Part shown: piece by piece, positions 1 through 5,440 of the stretch
How the letters are laid out: the number at the start of each line of letters is the position of its first letter
Numbering within the stretch: position 1 is the stretch's first letter
Origin: an uncultured Ruminococcus sp.
GTDB taxonomy: Bacteria > Bacillota > Clostridia > Oscillospirales > Acutalibacteraceae
Length of the DNA: 6,118 bases
Direction of reading: 5' to 3'
Assembly: GCA_902773245.1 (NCBI GenBank)
Contig: CACYDY010000247.1
Span: 1-6,118, forward strand
The notes under the pieces: model-generated
Seen by the model: the letters and a program-made list of their open reading frames with translations, nothing else
The model's database searches: none
What the model was told of the DNA's origin: nothing
Position numbers and translations under genes: made by a program

Positions 1-87
1 ATGGATATTTATCTGTATTACTACAACCAGGATATCAAGGTGGAGATAACTTCCGACACGGATACCGAAACCGACACGGAAGCTTGA
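1..87 (+). CDS. C-terminal end of an unidentified upstream gene (partial)
   Basis: The reading frame is open from the first base and ends at TGA (85-87), giving 28 residues. The ATG at base 1 is probably an internal Met at the window edge, because no upstream sequence is visible to judge a start. The first part is aromatic-rich (YLYYYNQ) and the end is a short low-complexity acidic/Thr tail (SDTDTETDTEA). The 10-base direct repeat CCGACACGGA at 53-62 and 71-80 encodes part of that tail. Such tails are common at the ends of exported or surface proteins in Clostridia, and the next gene is a prepilin peptidase. A pilin-like or pilus-associated product is therefore possible, but nothing here proves it. 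The stop lies 21 bases before the pilD start, so the two genes are probably co-transcribed. Confidence 0.6.
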   Translation: MDIYLYYYNQDIKVEITSDTDTETDTEA

Positions 88-108
88 TCCGTATTCTGAT
101 CGTTTGAT

Positions 109-870
109 ATGTTTAGTTTAACAAATATTATTACAGCATTGGCATTGGCGGCTCTCGGCTTTGTGCTGGGACCGCTCAGCTGCAAGGTTTTGAACAAAAT
201 TCCCGCACCGTGGCTTTGCGATTATGAAGAAACTCCCTCAGAGGAGCTTCTTCATGGTGTGAGATATAAAATCAAGCCAACGGGTATATTTATGGGAGTC
301 GTGATTGCGCTTTGTATGGCGTCGACCGTTTTTGCGTGCGGTGTGACTTTTGTTCTGCCTTGTATCGTTTTGATATATGCGGATCTGCTTTTGATAGCGG
401 CGTCCGATGCGAAGTATACGATAATTCCCGATCAGTTTACCATTGCGGCAGCGTTGATATCGCTTATTTTTGCGGTAATAGATTTCTTTACCGATAAAAA
501 TTTTATCACTTCGTGGTATTCTCCGCTTTTGGGTGCGGCTGCCGGCGGGCTTATCCTTTTGATACTTGATTTTTTGTCGAATCTTGTTTTCAAAAAGCCC
601 GGCTTCGGATTCGGTGACGTAAAGCTTATGGCGGCATTGGGACTGATGTTCGGTTTGAAGTATACTTTGATATTGATCGTTATTTCATCGTTTATCGCAG
701 TTGTACATTTTATGGTAATGATTTTTGCCGGAAAAGCAAAAAAAGGCATATATATGCCGATGGGACCTTATATCTGTTTGGGGGTTGTGCTGACGTTTAT
801 GACTCAGCCGCTGTTTGATCCGATCTTTGATATGTATAAGGCTCTTCTTGAAATGGACGTTTTGCCATAA
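109..870 (+). CDS. pilD: Prepilin peptidase (type IV leader peptidase, A24 family)
   Basis: A 253-residue polytopic membrane protein expected to cleave the leader of type IV prepilins on the cytoplasmic face of the membrane. The two catalytic aspartates of the A24 aspartic peptidases are visible: D100 in ASDAKYTIIPD, and D170 in the GFGFGDVKLMAALG motif (residues 165-178). The late MPMGPYICLG segment (216-225) corresponds to the family's conserved P-x-GP-x-x-x-LG stretch. The N-terminal part (about 15-60) keeps only a faint resemblance to the usual methyltransferase-associated domain. It has C25 and C37 but no pair of CxxC motifs, so the zinc-binding four-cysteine site is absent. Length is normal for the family (about 220-290). 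No convincing Shine-Dalgarno precedes the ATG, and translation may depend on coupling to the gene ending at 87. Peptidase activity is a confident call; N-methylation of the mature pilin is not. Confidence 0.92.
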   Translation: MFSLTNIITALALAALGFVLGPLSCKVLNKIPAPWLCDYEETPSEELLHGVRYKIKPTGIFMGVVIALCMASTVFACGVTFVLPCIVLIYADLLLIAASDAKYTIIPDQFTIAAALISLIFAVIDFFTDKNFITSWYSPLLGAAAGGLILLILDFLSNLVFKKPGFGFGDVKLMAALGLMFGLKYTLILIVISSFIAVVHFMVMIFAGKAKKGIYMPMGPYICLGVVLTFMTQPLFDPIFDMYKALLEMDVLP

Positions 871-880
871 ATGAAAATTA

Positions 881-901
881 AACCCGTGTTCTGCACGGGT
901 T
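881..901 (+). terminator. Stem-loop after pilD, possible weak or partial terminator
   Basis: AACCCGTG (881-888) and CACGGGTT (894-901) form a perfect 8-bp stem with a 5-base loop TTCTG. It lies 10 bases after the pilD stop. No T-run follows directly; the first one (T6, 924-929) is over 20 bases further on, so this is not a textbook intrinsic terminator. It may attenuate read-through into pilB, protect the 3' end of the pilD message, or mark a processing point. The pairing is directly visible; the function is inferred. Confidence 0.4.
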
Positions 902-926
902 GAGGTGCTTTGAAGCCGTTTGATTT

Positions 927-956
927 TTTACAGTTTTTATTGTCTGACATTCTAAC
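927..956 (+). promoter_or_regulatory. Candidate weak sigma-A promoter for pilB
   Basis: TTTACA (927-932, five of six matches to TTGACA) is followed after 18 bases by TCTAAC (951-956, four of six to TATAAT). Transcription would begin around 963, leaving a short leader with the AAGGAG ribosome binding site at 973-978. An alternative pair, TTGTCT (940-945) and TAAAAT (963-968) with 17-base spacing, has the better -10 box but would start transcription within the ribosome binding site, so I rank it lower. Read-through from pilD is a third possibility. Confidence 0.25.
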
Positions 957-988
957 TAACATTAAAATTAAAAAGGAGTCCTATAATT

Positions 989-2695
989 ATGAGAGGAAGC
1001 AACTTGAAAATTGGTCAGATCCTAATTAATATGGGTGCGATCAACCCGGATCAGCTTGACCAGGCATTGAGTATGCAGAAGGTTAACAATCTTCGACTCG
1101 GTGAGATTATTATCAAAGAAAAAATGTGCGAAGAGGAAAAGGTTTGCTTTGCTTTGTCAAAACAGTTTTCCATACCGTTTGTTGACCTGGACGAGGTCGA
1201 GCTTAGAGATGAGCTTTCAAATATTATTTCGTCGGACTTGGCTGAACAGGCAATGGTGGTTCCGCTTGAACTGGACGAACAAACAAGAACCCTTACTATT
1301 GCTGTTGCCGATCCTCTCGATTATAAGGGTTTGAACAGAATACAAACAACAACAAAAATGCAGCTGCAAACAGTAATTGCCGCTCCGTCTCAAATCCAGA
1401 AAACACACAGAGCTTTGTACGCTTCGAAGAAGGCTCAGGACGAGGCAAGAGAATTTATCGCAAGCCAGGTAAGCCAGGCAGGTAAAGAAGATGAGATCGA
1501 CGCAGCAAAAGCAGCCGCTGATGATCAGCCGATCATTCGTTTTGTTAACAATATGATAGAAGAAGCAGTACGACTTAAGACCTCCGATATTCACATAGAA
1601 CCGATGGAAGATGTTCTTCTCATTCGTTTCAGAATCGACGGTAAGCTTCAGAAATATATGGAAACAAGCTCGGCTCTTGCGCCCTCGGTTACTTCGCGTA
1701 TCAAGTTTATCGGCGGCATGAACATCGCCGAAAAACGTATCCCTCAGGACGGTCGTATCAACTATCGTGTAGGAACGACCGAAGTAGATATGCGTATTTC
1801 TATTCTCCCCGTAGTTTTCGGAGAGAAGGTCTGCGCCCGTATTACAACCGCTCTCGGTTTGAAAATGGATAAATCCGCTATCGGATTTCTCCCGGAAAAT
1901 CTTGTTAAATTTGACAAGCTCCTTACGCAGAACAGAGGTATTATCCTGGTAACGGGAGCAACAGGTTCCGGTAAATCAACAACACTTTATACCGGTCTTA
2001 AGGGTGTTATGAGAGAAGATATCAACATTATCACCGTTGAGAACCCTGTCGAAATGATTATCCCCGGAATTAACCAGGTTGATATCAACGCAAAAGCAGG
2101 TCTTACATTTGCAAGCGCCCTTCGTTCAATTCTTCGTCAAGACCCCGATATTATCATGATCGGTGAGATTCGTGATAAGGAAACTGCCGAGATCGCCGCT
2201 TCCGCCGCCGTTACAGGTCACTTGGTTCTTTCCACACTGCATACATACAACGCTGCTTCGTCGGTAATCCGTCTTGTAGATATGGGCGTTGAGCCGTTCA
2301 TGGTATCCTCAACGGTTATCGGAGTTATTGCACAGCGACTCGTAAGACGTCTTTGCGTAAACTGCAAAGAGCCTTATATCGCAACACCGGAAGAGCTTGA
2401 GCTTCTCGGAATCGAAGACACAAGTCTTGAGATCCAGCTGTATCGTGCGCCTCAGGGCGGCTGTGAACGCTGCAACAAAAGCGGTCACAAGGGACGTCTT
2501 GCAGTTCACGAAATATTGATGGTTTCGCCTGCTATCAAGAGAGCTATCCAAAGCGGTAAGTCAACCGAAGATATCAATGAAATTGCCGTGGCCGAGGGTA
2601 TGATCTCAATGAGAGAAAACCTCAGAATGAACGTTATCAGCGGTATCATTTCTCTCGAAACTATGCTTGAGGCAGCAAGCGAGGATATGCTTTAA
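989..2695 (+). CDS. pilB: Type IV pilus assembly (extension) ATPase PilB
   Basis: A 568-residue cytoplasmic hexameric motor ATPase of the GspE/PilB family, which powers pilin polymerisation through PilC. Residues 7-30 and 36-59 are two copies of the MshEN motif, (K/R)-(I/L)-G-x-x-L/I followed by L/V-x-x-x-L-x-x-Q, exactly 29 residues apart; MshEN domains in related ATPases bind c-di-GMP. A linker (about 145-178) leads to the N2 domain (SDIHIEP at 199-205; RFRIDG at 213-218). The core has Walker A GATGSGKST (323-331), an Asp-box TVENPVE (349-355) with Asn where Asp is usual, Walker B DPDIIMIGEIRD (385-396, catalytic-type E393) and a His-box TGHLVLSTLHT (409-419). Four cysteines C456/C459 and C492/C495 form the zinc site that distinguishes PilB/GspE from PilT. 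Length is typical. The start is well set by AAGGAG (973-978), 10 bases before ATG. A type II secretion GspE is the alternative, but pilT next door argues for a pilus. Confidence 0.95.
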   Translation: MRGSNLKIGQILINMGAINPDQLDQALSMQKVNNLRLGEIIIKEKMCEEEKVCFALSKQFSIPFVDLDEVELRDELSNIISSDLAEQAMVVPLELDEQTRTLTIAVADPLDYKGLNRIQTTTKMQLQTVIAAPSQIQKTHRALYASKKAQDEAREFIASQVSQAGKEDEIDAAKAAADDQPIIRFVNNMIEEAVRLKTSDIHIEPMEDVLLIRFRIDGKLQKYMETSSALAPSVTSRIKFIGGMNIAEKRIPQDGRINYRVGTTEVDMRISILPVVFGEKVCARITTALGLKMDKSAIGFLPENLVKFDKLLTQNRGIILVTGATGSGKSTTLYTGLKGVMREDINIITVENPVEMIIPGINQVDINAKAGLTFASALRSILRQDPDIIMIGEIRDKETAEIAASAAVTGHLVLSTLHTYNAASSVIRLVDMGVEPFMVSSTVIGVIAQRLVRRLCVNCKEPYIATPEELELLGIEDTSLEIQLYRAPQGGCERCNKSGHKGRLAVHEILMVSPAIKRAIQSGKSTEDINEIAVAEGMISMRENLRMNVISGIISLETMLEAASEDML

Positions 2696-2743
2696 TATCC
2701 ACAATAAAAATAAGATTTTTGATAAAATTTTGTTAAATAATTG

Positions 2744-2772
2744 TTGTAAATTTTCAATTGTTGTGATATAAT
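2744..2772 (+). promoter_or_regulatory. Strong extended -10 promoter for pilT-pilC
   Basis: A consensus -10 TATAAT (2767-2772) is preceded by TGA (2764-2766), giving the extended TGnTATAAT form. A -35-like TTGTAA (2744-2749, four of six matches) lies exactly 17 bases upstream. Transcription should start near 2779. No GC-rich terminator separates pilB from this point, so pilT may be read both from here and from the pilB transcript. This is the best-matching promoter in the window and suggests that pilT-pilC can be expressed independently of pilB. Confidence 0.75.
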
Positions 2773-2778
2773 CATAAA

Positions 2779-2854
2779 TAGATCACCGATTTGGAGGGCT
2801 GTTGCAGGAACTGCAGCCCCCAAACCGAAAAAAACCGATTGGGGGAAAACACTG
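2779..2854 (+). promoter_or_regulatory. Structured pilT leader with two mutually exclusive hairpins, one masking the ribosome binding site
   Basis: Hairpin A pairs TTTGG (2790-2794) and GGGCTG (2796-2801), with A2795 bulged, to CAGCCCCCAAA (2814-2824). An inner CAG/CTG stem (2805-2807 with 2811-2813) closes on the loop GAA. Hairpin B pairs the same C-rich strand, CCCCCAA (2817-2823), to TTGGGGG (2839-2845), a perfect 7-bp stem with a 15-base loop. GGGGG (2841-2845) is the only purine-rich Shine-Dalgarno candidate for pilT, 9 bases before its ATG. Hairpin A would leave it free and hairpin B would hide it. The two G-rich competitors sit in near-repeats, CCGATTTGG (2786-2794) and CCGATTGGGGG (2835-2845). 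The pairings are visible; switching is inferred. I recognise no known riboswitch class, and there is no T-run after hairpin A, so a terminator is unlikely. Confidence 0.5.
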
Positions 2855-2855
2855 A
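2802..2855 (+). CDS. Possible 17-codon leader peptide overlapping the pilT start
   Basis: A frame beginning at TTG (2802) reads MQELQPPNRKKPIGGKH and stops at TGA (2853-2855), which overlaps the pilT ATG in the arrangement TGATG. A Shine-Dalgarno-like GGAGG (2793-2797) precedes it, but with only 4 bases of spacing, and TTG is a weak start. If translated, ribosomes would open both leader hairpins and stop exactly at the pilT start, which would give translational coupling. A short frame can produce this by chance, so the call is tentative. Confidence 0.2.
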   Translation: MQELQPPNRKKPIGGKH

Positions 2856-3961
2856 TGGATTTTATTTCTATGGTAAAGGAAGCCGTTGATGCGGGCTGTT
2901 CCGATATTCATATGTCTTCCGGCAACTGTCCTGCATACAGACTTCACGGTCAGATGAGATATTGGGAGGGCGATCCTCTTACCGATGAAGACGTTACATA
3001 CATGATAAGCCAGGTTCTCAACAAGGAGCGTTTCGATACGTTCATGGAAACCTGTGACGTCGACGGCGCTGCCACTATCGAAGGCTGCAGCCGATTCAGA
3101 ATCAACGCTTTCAGAACTCGTAACGGCGCATCGCTCGTAATGCGTGTTATCAACGAAGAAACTCCTGAGCTTGACAAGCTTAATCTTCCGGCGTCTATCG
3201 CCAAAATTCTCGAACTCAAAGAAGGTCTTGTTCTTGTAACGGGTCCTACCGGTTCAGGTAAATCTACTACTCTTGCCGCTATCGTTCACCAGATCAACAG
3301 AGAACGCAACCTCAACATTGTTACGATCGAGGACCCTGTTGAGTATCTTCACCGTCCGATCGGCTGCGTTATCAATCAGCGAGAGATCGGTCCTGACAGC
3401 CGTTCCTATCACACAGCACTCCGTGCGGTTCTTCGTGAAGACCCGGATATTATTCAAATCGGTGAGATTCGTGACTTTGAGTCAGTTTCCATTGCTTTGT
3501 CCGCCGCAGAAACAGGTCACCTTGTTTTCTCGACACTTCACACAGAGGGCGCCGCAAAGACTATCGACCGTCTTGTTGATATGTTCCCTGCCGCTCAGCA
3601 GCGTCAGGCTCTCGGTCAGATCTCAACATCACTCAAGTGCGTTGTTTCGCAAAGACTTCTTCCGAGAAGCGATATTCCCGGACGTATAGGTGCATTTGAG
3701 ATCATGTTTGTAAACAGCGCTATATCAAACCTTATTCGTGAAAATAAGATTTCAATGATCGAGCAGGTTATTGAAACAAGCAAGAGCCTTGGTATGATAA
3801 CCAGAAACAAGAGTATTCAGATGCTCCTTGACCGTGGTTATATTAATCAGCAAACTGCAAGAGAATATAGCTTTGAGGTTAGTGATCAGGATCAGCCTCA
3901 GCCGGGTATGCCCGGTGGTCAAAGACCGCCGTACGGTGTAGCTATGAACAATCGAAGATGA
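2855..3961 (+). CDS. pilT: Type IV pilus retraction ATPase PilT
   Basis: A 368-residue cytoplasmic hexameric ATPase that drives pilus depolymerisation and hence twitching-type movement and DNA uptake in related systems. It has an N-terminal PAS-like domain (about 1-105; SDIHMSSG at 16-23, RFRINAF at 80-86). The RecA-like core carries Walker A GPTGSGKST (130-138), Asp-box TIEDPVEY (157-164), Walker B DPDIIQIGEIRD (196-207) and His-box TGHLVFSTLHT (220-230). Its K136, E163, E204, H222 and H229 fall at the positions I recall for Pseudomonas PilT. There is no four-cysteine zinc site, unlike PilB. The PilT-specific AIRNLIRE motif reads AISNLIRE (289-296), with Ser for the first Arg. The last 25 or so residues are a Gln/Pro/Gly-rich tail (344-368) beyond the usual end near residue 345. 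It is followed 11 bases later by pilC. PilU is the alternative but less likely as the only copy seen. Confidence 0.94.
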   Translation: MDFISMVKEAVDAGCSDIHMSSGNCPAYRLHGQMRYWEGDPLTDEDVTYMISQVLNKERFDTFMETCDVDGAATIEGCSRFRINAFRTRNGASLVMRVINEETPELDKLNLPASIAKILELKEGLVLVTGPTGSGKSTTLAAIVHQINRERNLNIVTIEDPVEYLHRPIGCVINQREIGPDSRSYHTALRAVLREDPDIIQIGEIRDFESVSIALSAAETGHLVFSTLHTEGAAKTIDRLVDMFPAAQQRQALGQISTSLKCVVSQRLLPRSDIPGRIGAFEIMFVNSAISNLIRENKISMIEQVIETSKSLGMITRNKSIQMLLDRGYINQQTAREYSFEVSDQDQPQPGMPGGQRPPYGVAMNNRR

Positions 3962-3975
3962 GGTGAAAAACTTTG
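3960..3975 (+). promoter_or_regulatory. Ribosome binding site that fixes the TTG start of pilC
   Basis: GAGGTGA (3960-3966) matches the anti-Shine-Dalgarno over seven bases and overlaps the last two bases of the pilT stop codon. TTG (3973-3975) follows after 6 bases. The next in-frame ATG is about 35 codons further on, inside conserved sequence, so TTG is the real start. The arrangement implies pilC translation is coupled to pilT. Confidence 0.8.
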
Positions 3976-5226
3976 AAATATTCATATCTTGCCATTGATG
4001 GTAAAAATAAAAAGTACAGAAGTGAAGTAGCTGCCGAAAGCCGTGAGGACGTAAAGCGAATCCTTGCCGACAGAGGTATGACGGCAATTGAGATCAGCGA
4101 AGTAAAGGACGGCGTGACAGGTGAGGAGAATCTCCCCTGGTACCAAAGAGATATTTCTACCAAGGATATTCACGAGGTCGAACTTCCGAAAAAGAAGGTT
4201 CTCACAACGCTTCATCAGATGGCTATCATGATGAAATCAGGTATTTCGTTGTCTATGGCGATGGAAGTATTGCTTGATACCGAAGCCGACAAACAAATGA
4301 AAAGAATCCTGACGATCATCAGCTCGGAGCTTTACAACGGTGTTCCGCTGTCTGCTTGTATGGATTCATTCAAAACATTCCCCGAGATCGTTATCAGTCT
4401 GGTTGCTGCCGGTGAGGCAAACGGTCGTTTGGATATGGCATTCGACAATGCTGCTGAGATCATGCACAGAGAGCTGACTCTTTCCAACAAGATCAAGAGT
4501 GCCATGATGTATCCGCTGTTCCTTGTCGGATTAACAATTGCGATGATCATCGTAATGTCAATGTTCGTATTGCCTTCGTTCGCAAACGTATTCCTGGCGT
4601 TCGGTTCGGATCTTCCTTTGATCTCAAAGGCGGTTATGGCGTTCTCTGACTTCATGCTTGCTTATTGGTGGCTGGTTATTATTATCGTTGTCGGTATTGT
4701 ATACGGATTTAAGGCGCTTCTTAAGTATAACGAGTCATTTGCAATGTGGCTTGCAGAGTTCTCTTTGAAGGTTCCGATCATCGGACCCGTTTTGAGCAAT
4801 ACATACGTTGCTCGTTTCTGTAACATCATGGCAACGCTGACAGACGCCGGCGTTAGTATTCTTAAAGCGCTTGAGCTTTCAAGAGACGTTGTATCCAATA
4901 TTTATATGAAAGACTGTTTGAGTCAGGTAATTGAAGACGTTAAGATCGGTACTCCGATCAACGTTTCAATGGGACACTATGATGTATTCGATTCCATTCT
5001 CGTATCAATGGTACGTGTAGGTGAGGAATCAGGTATGTTCTCCGACTCAATGCATAAGATGGCTGACCTCTATCAGGAGCAGGCCGACGAATCGACAAAA
5101 AGATTGACAGACGCTATGACTCCGGCTATGACAATTATAGTTGCCGGAATCGTAGGTGTAGTTGCAGTATCTATTGTAATGCCGATGTTCGGTATGTATA
5201 GTGTTGTTGCTGACTCTGAAAGTTAA
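3973..5226 (+). CDS. pilC: Type IV pilus inner-membrane platform protein PilC (GspF family)
   Basis: A 417-residue polytopic membrane protein that forms the platform on which PilB and PilT act during pilus extension and retraction. After an N-terminal cytoplasmic region (1-75, beginning YSYLAIDGKNKKYR, the usual PilC opening) come two T2SSF domains, at about 76-205 and 275-405. Each has the repeat's signature: GEANGRLD (147-154) in the first and VGEESGMF (349-356) in the second. Membrane segments are evident at about 183-205, 232-250 and 385-405, the standard three-helix topology. Length is typical for the family (about 400). It starts at TTG with a strong ribosome binding site overlapping the pilT stop, so the two genes form one unit. 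A strong terminator lies 37 bases after its stop, making it the last gene of the operon. Confidence 0.95.
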   Translation: MKYSYLAIDGKNKKYRSEVAAESREDVKRILADRGMTAIEISEVKDGVTGEENLPWYQRDISTKDIHEVELPKKKVLTTLHQMAIMMKSGISLSMAMEVLLDTEADKQMKRILTIISSELYNGVPLSACMDSFKTFPEIVISLVAAGEANGRLDMAFDNAAEIMHRELTLSNKIKSAMMYPLFLVGLTIAMIIVMSMFVLPSFANVFLAFGSDLPLISKAVMAFSDFMLAYWWLVIIIVVGIVYGFKALLKYNESFAMWLAEFSLKVPIIGPVLSNTYVARFCNIMATLTDAGVSILKALELSRDVVSNIYMKDCLSQVIEDVKIGTPINVSMGHYDVFDSILVSMVRVGEESGMFSDSMHKMADLYQEQADESTKRLTDAMTPAMTIIVAGIVGVVAVSIVMPMFGMYSVVADSES

Positions 5227-5263
5227 TTTGCGATTAGTTAAAAAATCAAAAATTGATCAAAAT

Positions 5264-5301
5264 AAAACTCCCGGTGATTGTCATCGGGAGTTTTCCTTTT
5301 T
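5264..5301 (+). terminator. Strong intrinsic terminator of the pilus operon
   Basis: AAAACTCCCGGTGA (5264-5277) pairs with TCATCGGGAGTTTT (5281-5294) over 14 positions, with one G-U pair and a 3-base loop TTG. The 3' arm ends in T4, followed by CC and T5 (5297-5301). Because the stem begins with A4, it could also act on transcription from the opposite strand. It separates pilC from the DUF6512-like gene. Confidence 0.92.
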
Positions 5302-5382
5302 GCAAGTGATTTTTAACTGTTATTCATAATGCACCCATTCGATAATGTCACAAATCAATGGTATACATCTCAATTAACAGCA

Positions 5383-5388
5383 TATAAT
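5383..5388 (+). promoter_or_regulatory. Candidate -10 box for the DUF6512-like gene
   Basis: A consensus TATAAT lies 52 bases before the ATG at 5441, in the AT-rich spacer after the pilus terminator. No good -35 box is visible at 16-18 bases upstream (GGTATA at 5360-5365 matches only poorly), and there is no extended -10 TG. A promoter is expected here because the terminator isolates the gene, but this exact site is only a candidate. Confidence 0.35.
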
Positions 5389-5440
5389 TAATTATTGGAT
5401 CTGTACGCCAAAAACTGTCGAAAAATATGTCAGGGGTGGG

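Noticed and set aside
871..903. Ten-codon frame starting at an ATG directly after the pilD stop (MKIKPVFCTG)
   Set aside because: It has no ribosome binding site and coincides with the stem-loop at 881-901, which explains the sequence better.
871..988. Possible c-di-GMP riboswitch before pilB, as seen upstream of pilus genes in some Clostridia
   Set aside because: Neither the conserved GEMM core sequences nor the expected length and paired helices are visible, here or in the pilT leader.
1217..1594. Minus-strand open frame inside pilB, and similar frames opposite pilT and pilC
   Set aside because: These have no ribosome binding sites or recognisable domains and lie opposite strongly conserved coding sequence; they are antisense shadows.
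2701..2743. A/T-only inverted repeat (such as AAAAATAAGATTTTT) after pilB as a terminator
   Set aside because: It has no GC pairs and is too weak to count as an intrinsic terminator; it is ordinary AT-rich promoter-proximal DNA.
2790..2824. Hairpin A in the pilT leader as a terminator or attenuator
   Set aside because: The following bases are A-rich (CCGAAAAAAACC), with no T-run, so transcription termination is not expected.
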